A stretch of 64,000 bases of DNA from the NCBI RefSeq assembly GCF_900177645.1, contig NZ_FXAO01000001.1:708712-772711 (forward strand), read 5' to 3'. Both the position numbers and the translations under genes were made by a program. Numbering within the stretch: position 1 is the stretch's first letter; each line of letters starts with the position of its first letter. The DNA is from Arenibacter troitsensis (lineage in GTDB: Bacteria; Bacteroidota; Bacteroidia; Flavobacteriales; Flavobacteriaceae). Under the pieces are notes generated by a model. It saw only the letters and a list, made by a program, of their open reading frames with translations. It did not search any database and was not told the origin of the DNA. Positions 54,424-62,045 of this stretch are shown here, piece by piece.

Positions 54424-54783
54424 ATGCGACTTTTTTCCAAGATATTTTCGGGAGTATTTACCATATTGTTTGTTTGGGCGGCGTTGGTCCAATATAACGA
54501 TCCAGATGCCTTTATATGGTACTTTATCTACGGAATTGCCGCTGGAGCATCCTTTTTATTTTTCCTTGGCCGGCTGAATTTATTGATACCTGTGGTACTT
54601 TCGTTTGCATACTTGATAGCGGCGTGGATTTTTTGGCCGGATCACTTTGAAGGAGTTTCAATAGGCAGTGGAAATATAGATAATATAGAGCATGCCAGGG
54701 AGTCCTTGGGGCTCATAATCAATGCCTTGGTAATGTTGTTTTATGCTTGGAGGGTGAGGGTCGTAAGGGCGCTAAATATCTAA
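54424..54783 (+). CDS. TMEM220-like small membrane protein
   Basis: 119 aa with four transmembrane helices. The first, FTILFVWAALVQYNDPDAFIWY, carries the QYNDPD motif of the TMEM220 family. The loop between helices three and four is acidic (GSGNIDNIEHARESLG). Function unknown in any organism. It starts 1 bp after eboF, so it should be co-transcribed with the ebo genes. Its end overlaps the converging dnaX gene by 12 nt. Confidence 0.9.
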   Translation: MRLFSKIFSGVFTILFVWAALVQYNDPDAFIWYFIYGIAAGASFLFFLGRLNLLIPVVLSFAYLIAAWIFWPDHFEGVSIGSGNIDNIEHARESLGLIINALVMLFYAWRVRVVRALNI

Positions 54784-56607
54784 ATCGAATTCTTTTCTCA
54801 AAAGGTCGATAGCTGGATTCTTTTCCCTTAATTTCATGTATTTTTCTTCGGGCGTAAAAGCAAATTTCTTGGCAGTGGCCTCGTTTACGGTTATTCTCAG
54901 TTGAATAAAGTGGTTGTTCAGCTTTAGTTTTAAATACTCCATCAGGTCGTACTTTTCCCGCTCAATTTCCTTTTTCATGGTACCATTGGGCAATTCAATC
55001 CAAATGGTAAAATTGTCGGTAAGCTTGGGAACATCCGAATGCAGATTGGATGCCAAAATTTTACGTCCATCATTGTCCAAAATATCAACGAAATCTGCCC
55101 AATGTTTTTGCATTTCTTCCTCGGTAAAATTGGCTTTGGGAAGGTTGCTTTCGTCAATAACGTCTTCTTTTTTGTTCTGTTGATGTTCCTTTTTGGCCTT
55201 TAAGCTGGACAGCGAAAGACCAGAAACCCTCCTTTCGGTAGTTTTTAGGTTGATTTTGGCTCTGGGTGCAGGATTGGACTCTTGGGCAACGTTTACGTAT
55301 TCATTCCCATCACTTTTGTGTGTCTGTGTGGAAGTATGCACAGGGGAAGCTTGGTTCTGGGAGGTGTGTTCCTCTTCAACGACACTTTGGGTTGTAGGAA
55401 CTTCAGTATGGCCCGTTTTTGCTTGCGATTCGTTGACTTTGGTTTCTTTGACTTCAGTGGTGGGCCTACTAACTTTATAAAAGGAAGCGGGGATTATAAA
55501 GTCTGGTTTGTTACGACCATTCCCTAAGGATTCAGACTTTTTTTTTTCTCCATCAAAATCGATAGAGGCTAATTTCATTAAGGTCAGTTCAACAAGAAGA
55601 CGCTGGTTTTTGCTGGACTTGTAATTTATGTCGCAGTCGTTGGCCAAATCGATTGCCGATAATAAAAAGCTACTGGATGTTTTTTTGGATTGCTCGCTAT
55701 AGTGTTTTTTGGCCTCTTCCCCAACCTCCAAGAGTGCAATCGTGTTTGGGTGTAGGCATACCATTAAATCCCTAAAATGTGAAGCCAGGCCACTTATAAA
55801 ATGGTGTCCGTCAAATCCCCTGGCCAAGGTTTCGTTAAAAAGAATCAATAGGCCGGGAATATCATGTTTAAGAATAAGATCTGTAGCGGCGAAATAGGTG
55901 TCGTAATCCAGAACGTTCAAATTCTCGGTAACGGCCTTTCTGGTCAATTTTTTGCCCGAGTAACTAACAACCCTATCAAATATAGATAGGGCATCGCGCA
56001 TGGCGCCATCAGCTTTTTGGGCTATGATATGAAGTGCATCGTCTTCAGCCTCTATTTCTTGGTTCTCGGCAATATATTTAAGGTATTCTGCGGCATCTTT
56101 AACGGTGATACGCTTAAAATCAAATATTTGGCAACGTGATAGTATGGTAGGGATAATTTTATGCTTTTCCGTCGTGGCCAATATAAATATGGCATGTGCA
56201 GGTGGTTCCTCCAACGTCTTTAAAAAAGCATTAAAGGCGGCCTGAGACAGCATATGCACCTCGTCAATAATGTAAACCTTGTATTTTCCAACCTGGGGGG
56301 GTATGCGCACCTGACTGGTGAGTTCCCTTATGTCATCAACCGAATTATTGGAAGCGGCATCAAGTTCAAAAATGTTAAAGGCAAAGTCCTCCTCCTGGTC
56401 TGTCCTGCCATCCTGATTGATCTGCTTCGCTAAAATACGCGCACAAGTTGTCTTTCCTACCCCCCTTGGGCCTGTGAACAATAGTGCCTGGGCTAGGTGG
56501 TCATTGTCTATGGCGTTGGTCAAGGTATTGGTAATAGCCTGTTGCCCAACTACATCCTTAAATGTTTGGGGCCTATATTTTCGGGCAGATACTATAAAAG
56601 GTTCCAA
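54772..56607 (-). CDS. dnaX: DNA polymerase III gamma/tau subunit, TTG start
   Basis: 611 aa. The AAA+ clamp-loader core has Walker A GPRGVGKTT at 46-54, Walker B YIIDEVHML and sensor 1 ATTEKHKIIPTILSRC. The cysteines of the usual zinc module (about 60-85) are absent: the stretch runs QINQDGRTDQEEDF with no Cys. The core and collar end near residue 355. Then follow a low-complexity linker rich in Thr/Glu/Gln and a C-terminal tau domain (about 490-611). The start is TTG at 56607 (MEPFIVSARKYRP); no ATG is available. A run of ten A at codons 354-357 contains the A AAA AAG slip heptamer. Convergent with TMEM220. Confidence 0.95.
   Translation of the reverse strand: MEPFIVSARKYRPQTFKDVVGQQAITNTLTNAIDNDHLAQALLFTGPRGVGKTTCARILAKQINQDGRTDQEEDFAFNIFELDAASNNSVDDIRELTSQVRIPPQVGKYKVYIIDEVHMLSQAAFNAFLKTLEEPPAHAIFILATTEKHKIIPTILSRCQIFDFKRITVKDAAEYLKYIAENQEIEAEDDALHIIAQKADGAMRDALSIFDRVVSYSGKKLTRKAVTENLNVLDYDTYFAATDLILKHDIPGLLILFNETLARGFDGHHFISGLASHFRDLMVCLHPNTIALLEVGEEAKKHYSEQSKKTSSSFLLSAIDLANDCDINYKSSKNQRLLVELTLMKLASIDFDGEKKKSESLGNGRNKPDFIIPASFYKVSRPTTEVKETKVNESQAKTGHTEVPTTQSVVEEEHTSQNQASPVHTSTQTHKSDGNEYVNVAQESNPAPRAKINLKTTERRVSGLSLSSLKAKKEHQQNKKEDVIDESNLPKANFTEEEMQKHWADFVDILDNDGRKILASNLHSDVPKLTDNFTIWIELPNGTMKKEIEREKYDLMEYLKLKLNNHFIQLRITVNEATAKKFAFTPEEKYMKLREKNPAIDLLRKEFDLDI
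55538..55548 (-). promoter_or_regulatory. Candidate programmed frameshift / slippage site in dnaX
   Basis: On the coding strand codons 354-357 read GAA AAA AAA AAG, giving ten A in a row and the heptamer A AAA AAG in the zero frame. A -1 shift reads one codon (GTC) and then TGA; a +1 shift reads AGT CTG AAT CCT and then TAG. Either shift yields a protein of about 358-361 aa that stops at the end of clamp-loader domain III, the size of a gamma subunit. E. coli uses the same heptamer, and Thermus uses an A9 run at the equivalent place. Confidence 0.7.
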
Positions 56608-56730
56608 GGCTATTGACTTATATTCGGTGTAAAAATAATACGCCGATGGGTGAAGTACAAATATAAAAATAGCTTTGTATTAAAGGGCCTATTTAACTTT
56701 CTTTAGTTCTTTATTTATCAACAATTGAAT

Positions 56731-56738
56731 TACCTTTG
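56731..56738 (+). promoter_or_regulatory. Bacteroidota -7 promoter box (TACCTTTG) of rnpB
   Basis: Exact TAnnTTTG match ending 4 nt before the first base of the RNase P RNA P1 stem (56743), the distance expected between this box and the transcription start. Confidence 0.75.
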
Positions 56739-56742
56739 TATC

Positions 56743-57052
56743 AGCAGGTCGCCTTATCGCTCCCCGTGTTGCGCGGGGGGAGGAAAGTCCGGACACCATA
56801 GTGCAGTATAGCGGGTAACGCCCGTCCATCGAGAGATGAGGACAAGTGCAACAGAAAGTATGTACAGATAATGCTGTAGTGAAACCAGGTAAACTCTATA
56901 CGGTGCAACGTCATGTAAATCAGTGTTTGAGGGCTGCACGCCCGAGCTGAAGGGTAGGCGGTTGGAGCCAAAGGGCAACTTTTGGCCTAGATAAATGATA
57001 AGGAGGCCGTGAAGTAATTCAAGGCTAACAGAATCCGGCTTATGACCTGCTT
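56743..57052 (+). ncRNA. rnpB: RNase P RNA (class A)
   Basis: About 310 nt. Conserved blocks are in order: GAGGAAAGTCCGGAC (P4/J3-4), ACAGAAA, GTGAAACC, TAGATAAATGAT and ACAGAATCCGGCTTATG (P4 partner). The 5' AGCAGGTC and 3' GACCTGCT ends pair to form P1, and the 3' end runs straight into a T7 tract, so P1 also serves in termination. The RNA removes 5' leaders from pre-tRNAs. A good -7 box lies just upstream. Length and layout are normal for Bacteroidota. Confidence 0.97.
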
Positions 57053-57057
57053 TTTTT

Positions 57058-57784
57058 AATGAGACAGCATTTGCAGGATCAGGAACAATTGTTGTAGTTA
57101 TGCGGAAATTAGGATTAATTTGATCAGGCGTGTTTTTTTTGATCAATAGTTTTAATTAATAGGAGCAATCTAGTAAAACCAATCATTAAATTATTCTTTC
57201 ATTTTACTCAATGGGTTGTTATTATTTTTATCGGATGTCGTGAATCTATGATTTCTTTGCTTGTCCAACCCTTCGACTCCGCTCAGGGTGCGGCCACGCC
57301 ATCTCCACGACGGAAGAAGAACGACGGAACCATAGACCTTGAGGACAATGTTCAAAGGTACCGAATTAGGCACTATGATTTATTGGTACTATGTGGATTG
57401 ACGAACAATGGAACGGCCTATTTTCAATTTCGTCTTAAATCAAGTGGTTTTCACACTGGTCGTGGGAAGCCGTCCATAGGGCATTTCACCTAAGTGAAAG
57501 CGGCCTGGGCGGCGCGGCTGTGGAAATTGCGTAGATTTAAAGAAATTTAAAATCAGCCTAGCGTTTTTTGGTTCGTTTTTTGGGCGATGCAAAAAATGAA
57601 CAGAACACTAACTTGAGCTGCTCAGGCATATCTTTTTGTAATTCACACACAACTTTTGGGATTGATCCCATTTGCACAGCAAATGCGTAGTCGAATTAAT
57701 GCCGCCGCAGGGCGGTATCTTTTTGATGGCCGCTGACAAAGGAAGATTATGTCTGTTAATGCCGCCGCAGGTGCTATACTTTCA
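57058..57784. repeat. Repeat- and hairpin-rich non-coding gap after rnpB
   Basis: About 730 bp without a recognisable gene. It holds: (a) a REP-like palindrome at 57268-57289 (ACCCT / AGGGT arms around TCGACTCCGCTC); (b) copy B of the dispersed element at 57534-57667; (c) two 16-bp direct repeats TTAATGCCGCCGCAGG starting at 57696 and 57756, exactly 60 nt apart, the first forming a CCGCC / GGCGG hairpin; (d) a GC-rich patch near 57500. Short frames cross it, but none resembles a protein. Confidence 0.65.
57534..57667. repeat. Dispersed intergenic element, copy B
   Basis: Homologous to 38412-38540. It contains a 12-bp hairpin: GTTCGTTTTTTG at about 57571-57582 pairs (one G-T) with CAAAAAATGAAC, leaving a GGCGATG loop. 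It ends in AACTTTTGGGATTGAT like copy A. Confidence 0.75.
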
Positions 57785-58330
57785 TTATTCTTCGGTCCAT
57801 TCGAAAAAACTGAAAACACTGCCACCATATTTTCTTTGGTTGGTGAAATGCTCCAATTTTGAAAGATCGGTATGTTTGGAATGCTCAATGATCAAAACGC
57901 CATTCTCTAGAAGTAGCTGCTTTTCAAATACCAGTTGGGGAATAGCAGCAAATTCTTCAGGGGACAGATCATAGGGGGGGTCGGCAAAAATAATATGTGC
58001 TTTTACCGGGTTGGTCTGCAAGTATTGAAAAACATCTTTCTTAATGGTTGCTATGGGGAAGTCCATTTCCGTAGAAGTTGCGGTAATAAACTTAATGCAT
58101 CCATAGTCTGCATCCACGGCGGTTATATCTTCTGAGCCTCTGGATGCAAATTCGTAACTGATGTTTCCTGTTCCGGCAAATAGATCCAATACGCTTAGCT
58201 CGCTAAAGTGGTATTGGTTGTTGAGTATGTTGAAAAGGGCCTCTTTAGCCATATCGGTAGTGGGGCGGACCGGGAGCTTTTTGGGAGCTGTAAGTCTTTG
58301 GCCTTTGTTTTTTCCAGATATAATACGCAT
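57785..58330 (-). CDS. rsmD: 16S rRNA (guanine966-N2)-methyltransferase
   Basis: 181 aa. It opens with MRIISGKNKGQRL, the RsmD start. The SAM motif VLDLFAGTGNISYEFASRG is at about 44-62, and the catalytic motif IIFADPPYDL (NPPY-type) near 118. It methylates G966 of 16S rRNA in the assembled 30S subunit. Its ATG overlaps the stop of the DUF3822 gene by one base, so the two are coupled. Confidence 0.95.
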   Translation of the reverse strand: MRIISGKNKGQRLTAPKKLPVRPTTDMAKEALFNILNNQYHFSELSVLDLFAGTGNISYEFASRGSEDITAVDADYGCIKFITATSTEMDFPIATIKKDVFQYLQTNPVKAHIIFADPPYDLSPEEFAAIPQLVFEKQLLLENGVLIIEHSKHTDLSKLEHFTNQRKYGGSVFSFFEWTEE

Positions 58331-59166
58331 TAAAGAGTGTTTAGTAGTGTAAAATCTATAGTCTCCTTATCGGATCCCCCAAAATGATGAAATGAAGTGT
58401 TGGAGGGGACAAAAATAGATATGTCCCTAATATACTGATGACACATATTGTATAAATCATCACCTTCCTCAATAGAACCAAAAAGTTTCAGCTTAGTGGT
58501 TTCCGTATCCAGTTTCAATTGTTCCAAAGTAAACAATAGATAATAAATAAAATCCTCCTTCGTAGCAAAACTGAAGTTATTGTACAGAATCAACTTTTTG
58601 TTTGAAATTACGGCGATGTCCATATGTCCCTCTATGAGGTGTACATAACAAATGGGTTCGTTTTGGTTGCCATGGTGGTTTGTCAAGGTTTGAATCATGA
58701 TGGTTCCATGGTGCATAAATTCAAATTCGCCAAAAAGGTCGTAGATATAATTGTTTATATTCATAAAAGGAACATAAACGTTTACCATGTCAAGATTTTT
58801 AATTTCGTCGTATTCCAGATGGTCGTTTGCTAAGATTTTGGCATTGAATTTTAGGTAATTGGCCAATTCATTTTCATTGAAAAGTGCCCGTGGGACCAAG
58901 CTGAATAGATTGTTCCTGTGTATTGCAACGACTTCTGAAAACTTTACATCCCTTATTCTGTTTTTTTCAAAAAGCTGCTTTATTTCCTTTTGAACGGCAT
59001 ATGGGGTAAGCTCGTTTTCAAACACCATCCTTTCAGAAGCAAGAATGGTATTGGAAAGTGTGTCCGAAACACAAAAAGAAAGTCCATTCAAGCTAACTTG
59101 AATGGACAATTTATGATATTCCGATTTAGAATTTTCTAAAACGCTATTGGTCGTTTCGTTTGTCAT
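58330..59166 (-). CDS. DUF3822 family protein
   Basis: 278 aa from ATG 59166; a start seven codons upstream is possible but less likely. Soluble, no signal peptide. The alternating strand-helix layout, with LSIQVSLNGLSFCVSD at the start and YNNFSFATKEDFIYYLLFTLEQL later, fits DUF3822, an actin-like (PilM-like) fold found in Bacteroidota next to rsmD. Biochemical role unknown. It overlaps the upstream gene by 23 nt and rsmD by 1 nt. Confidence 0.88.
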   Translation of the reverse strand: MTNETTNSVLENSKSEYHKLSIQVSLNGLSFCVSDTLSNTILASERMVFENELTPYAVQKEIKQLFEKNRIRDVKFSEVVAIHRNNLFSLVPRALFNENELANYLKFNAKILANDHLEYDEIKNLDMVNVYVPFMNINNYIYDLFGEFEFMHHGTIMIQTLTNHHGNQNEPICYVHLIEGHMDIAVISNKKLILYNNFSFATKEDFIYYLLFTLEQLKLDTETTKLKLFGSIEEGDDLYNMCHQYIRDISIFVPSNTSFHHFGGSDKETIDFTLLNTL

Positions 59167-59794
59167 ATATAGATGGCCAATTTCCACTGGTGCTTACCTC
59201 GGTCAAAGATCCAACCTTAATTACATTTCCATTTACCTCATCTACATTGATTTGGGTATTCTCCCTTGCCAACAAAGCTTTGGGTTGGTCATGTAAAACA
59301 ACGTCCTTGCTTACTTTTACTTCGAAAACTGGAGCTTTGTATCCGCTTTTCTCGATGATGGTCGACTTCATTTCAAATTTTTCGCCATTAGGAGCATAAG
59401 GTACATTCATCATGGTCTTAAAGCGATCGTCTTTTTTGAATAGGGAATCCTTGACGGAAACTGTACCAAGTGTATCAATTATCTTAACTTCCTTCAACAT
59501 ATCGATCCCAAAATTCTTGTCGTATTCCAAATAAGAGGAATCTCTCTGTTGGGTTATGGTGTATTTACCAGTGTCGACAAAACTTACTAGCGACTCAAAA
59601 TCCTTGGCATATCTACCATTTACAGTTTTATAGGCTTCTTGGGAATTTCTAATATCCTTTAGATTGGCTATTACCTTAGCAAAGCGTTCTTGCTTAACTT
59701 TCTTAAATTCAATTGGGCCGTTCACAGAATTATATATCATATAACCCAACACGATAGCTACTATCCAAAGGAAAATTTGTAAAATGGTCTTCAT
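59144..59794 (-). CDS. Single-TM exported protein, pseudopilin-like N-terminus
   Basis: 216 aa. One transmembrane segment at about 4-22, then an amphipathic helix with RFAKVIANLKDIRNSQEAYKTVNGRYAKDF, a pattern seen in pseudopilins and similar proteins where the helix continues from the membrane. The C-terminal two thirds is beta-rich with no family I recognise. It heads a three-gene run with DUF3822 (PilM-like) and rsmD, which is why I mention pilin-like assembly; this is speculation. Likely periplasmic, membrane anchored. Confidence 0.7.
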   Translation of the reverse strand: MKTILQIFLWIVAIVLGYMIYNSVNGPIEFKKVKQERFAKVIANLKDIRNSQEAYKTVNGRYAKDFESLVSFVDTGKYTITQQRDSSYLEYDKNFGIDMLKEVKIIDTLGTVSVKDSLFKKDDRFKTMMNVPYAPNGEKFEMKSTIIEKSGYKAPVFEVKVSKDVVLHDQPKALLARENTQINVDEVNGNVIKVGSLTEVSTSGNWPSIYDKRNDQ

Positions 59795-59859
59795 TTTGTA
59801 AGTGTTATTTTATTTAGTGGTTGTCACAAATCTACAATTTTTTTTTAATGGTAAAAGTA

Positions 59860-59888
59860 TTTGACCTTAAAAATACTGATTATCTTTG
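59860..59888 (+). promoter_or_regulatory. Promoter of the RecD-like helicase gene (TTTG-N17-TATCTTTG)
   Basis: TTTG at 59860-59863 and the exact -7 box TATCTTTG at 59881-59888 are spaced 17 nt. The ATG at 59896 follows after 7 nt, so the transcript would be leaderless or nearly so. Confidence 0.6.
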
Positions 59889-59895
59889 ATGGCCT

Positions 59896-61329
59896 ATGAC
59901 TTCTATAACCGACGCTACTTTTTTTAAACTCCTGACAGACAAATTTCCACATGACCCAACTGCCAAGCAGTCAGTGGCTTTGCAAAAACTTGCAAGTTTT
60001 GTTTTATCCAAGGAAAAGGATAGTGTTTTTATGTTAAAAGGGTTTGCAGGTACCGGTAAAACTACAATCGTAGGTACAATTGTGACCAATCTTTGGAAGA
60101 CGACGATGAAGGCTGTTTTAATGGCACCTACAGGTAGGGCGGCAAAGGTAATGTCCAATTACTCGGGCACCCAGGCTTTTACGATACACCGAAAAATTTA
60201 TTTTCCCAAAAAACAAAGTGGGGGTGGAGTACAGTTCGTTTTGTCTCCCAACAAGCATAGAAATACCATTTTTATTGTAGATGAGGCCTCTATGATTCCT
60301 GATACCCCCACCGATTCCAAGTTGATGGAAAATGGGTCGCTTCTGGACGATTTGTTAATGTACGTGTATTCGGGACATAATTGTAAACTAATACTCATTG
60401 GGGATACTGCCCAGCTTCCCCCGGTTCATTTAAACATTAGTCCAGCTTTGGATGAAAACCAATTGGCCTTGAATTATAATAAGGAAGTTATTAAATTGGA
60501 GTTGGATGAGGTGGTGAGGCAGGCAGAGGATTCGGGGATCCTGGTAAATGCAACGAGCCTAAGGGAACAGCTTCAAAGTGAATTCTTTGATGATTATAAG
60601 TTTTCGGTGAGTCGCTATACGGATATAGTCCGCTTGGTGGATGGCAATGATATCCAAGAGGCCATAGACGACTCCTATTCGCAAAATGGTAAAGAAGAAA
60701 CGGCCATTATAGTGCGCTCCAATAAGCGGGCCAATCTATACAATGAAAATATTAGGAATAGAATCCTATATCTGGAAAACGAGTTGGCCACAGGGGATTA
60801 TATGATGGTGGTTAAAAACAATTATTCCTGGTTAAAACCTACTTCCGAGGCCGGTTTTATTGCCAACGGGGATATTATTGAAGTGTTGGAGATATTTGCC
60901 ATTAAAGAGTTATACGGTTTTAAATTTGCGGAGGTAAAGGTGAAAATGGTAGATTATCCCAATCAAAAGCCATTTGAGACTGTGCTTTTATTGGATACTA
61001 TTATGGCAGAGACACCATCATTGTCCTATGAAGATGGCAACCGACTTTATCAGGAAGTTATGAAGGACTATGCCGATGAGAAATCCAAATACAAGAAGTT
61101 CTTGGCAGTAAAGAACAATAAGTTTTTTAATGCCTTACAAGTCAAATTCTCCTACGCCATTACCTGTCATAAGTCACAAGGGGGGCAATGGAATACTGTC
61201 TTTGTGGAACAGCCATACTTGCCCAACGGAATAGACAAGGAATATCTTCGCTGGTTGTATACCGCGGTGACCAGGGCAAAGCACAAATTGTACCTGATAG
61301 GCTTTAAGGACGATTTTTTTGTTGATTAG
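59896..61329 (+). CDS. RecD-like superfamily 1 DNA helicase
   Basis: 477 aa. Walker A GFAGTGKTT at 49-57 and Walker B FIVDEASM near 120. Motif III is LIGDTAQLPPVH. The C-terminal UvrD-like domain has AITCHKSQGGQW and LYTAVTRAKHKLYLIG. No long N-terminal RecBCD-interaction domain, so it is a short, stand-alone RecD2-type 5'-3' helicase or Dda-like enzyme, probably in DNA repair or replication restart. Near-leaderless promoter. Confidence 0.92.
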   Translation: MTSITDATFFKLLTDKFPHDPTAKQSVALQKLASFVLSKEKDSVFMLKGFAGTGKTTIVGTIVTNLWKTTMKAVLMAPTGRAAKVMSNYSGTQAFTIHRKIYFPKKQSGGGVQFVLSPNKHRNTIFIVDEASMIPDTPTDSKLMENGSLLDDLLMYVYSGHNCKLILIGDTAQLPPVHLNISPALDENQLALNYNKEVIKLELDEVVRQAEDSGILVNATSLREQLQSEFFDDYKFSVSRYTDIVRLVDGNDIQEAIDDSYSQNGKEETAIIVRSNKRANLYNENIRNRILYLENELATGDYMMVVKNNYSWLKPTSEAGFIANGDIIEVLEIFAIKELYGFKFAEVKVKMVDYPNQKPFETVLLLDTIMAETPSLSYEDGNRLYQEVMKDYADEKSKYKKFLAVKNNKFFNALQVKFSYAITCHKSQGGQWNTVFVEQPYLPNGIDKEYLRWLYTAVTRAKHKLYLIGFKDDFFVD

Positions 61330-61362
61330 GAATAGTCTAATTTCGCATTAAAGTTAGGAAAT

Positions 61363-61926
61363 ATGACTTTTGAGACCATTTTAAGCATATTTTTAGGTAT
61401 CGGGCTGGCGGCATCCGTAGGTTTTAGGATTTTTTTGCCTTTGTTTGCTTTAAGTTTGGCGGGGTATTTAGATGTATGGCAGCTAAATGAAAACTGGGAA
61501 TGGGTAGGGAGTATGGCTGCCATAATAACATTTGGTGTAGCAACTCTTGTTGAAATATTGGCGTATTTTATTCCTTGGTTGGATAATTTGTTGGATAGTT
61601 TTGCGATACCTATGGCTGCTTTGGCGGGTACCGCCGTCATGGTGTCAACAGTCTCCAACCTAGATCCATTGATTACCTGGACCCTGGCTATAATTGCCGG
61701 TGGGGGAACGGCCACCGCAATAAAAGGAGCTTCTGCTACCGGCAGATTGGCCTCTACGGCCACCACCGGGGGAACGGCCAACCCCGTTATTGGCCTCGTG
61801 GAAACGGGAACTGCGGCAGTAGTAACTGTAGCATCAATTTTCGCTCCTATCCTTGCTGCGTTTTTGGTCCTTATAATATTGATAATTATATATAGGTTAT
61901 ATAGAAAGATTAGACCGAGAACTTAA
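61363..61926 (+). CDS. DUF4126 membrane protein
   Basis: 187 aa with about five transmembrane segments, rich in Ala, Gly, Val and Thr. It starts FLGIGLAASVGFRIFLPLFALSLAG (DUF4126 signature) and has the glycine-rich AIIAGGGTATAIKG and TTGGTANPVIG turns in the middle. Inner membrane, unknown function. It lies 33 bp after the helicase gene and may share its transcript. Confidence 0.88.
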   Translation: MTFETILSIFLGIGLAASVGFRIFLPLFALSLAGYLDVWQLNENWEWVGSMAAIITFGVATLVEILAYFIPWLDNLLDSFAIPMAALAGTAVMVSTVSNLDPLITWTLAIIAGGGTATAIKGASATGRLASTATTGGTANPVIGLVETGTAAVVTVASIFAPILAAFLVLIILIIIYRLYRKIRPRT

Positions 61927-62045
61927 TCCAAATTAATTTTAAATAATTTTCGTACGAAATGGGCATGACCCGAAACTGGTCGCAAAAGCAATAATGACGA
62001 TATGCTTATTTCAAATGACCTTTAAAAAAACAATAAGATCTACTT

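Noticed and set aside
54772-56607. A sequencing error in dnaX at the A10 run
   Set aside because: The 611-codon frame is intact on both sides of the run and encodes a complete tau protein, so the base count is consistent.
56754-57146. 130-codon minus-strand frame over rnpB
   Set aside because: The DNA matches RNase P RNA in all conserved blocks, so the frame is accidental.
57248-57493. Short frames crossing the repeat region
   Set aside because: They translate palindromic repeats (for example SGVEGLDKQ from the REP-like element) and have no domain.
61326-61781. 151-codon Ala/Val/Pro-rich frame antisense to DUF4126
   Set aside because: Mirror of the Ala/Gly-rich membrane protein; no start signals and no homology pattern.
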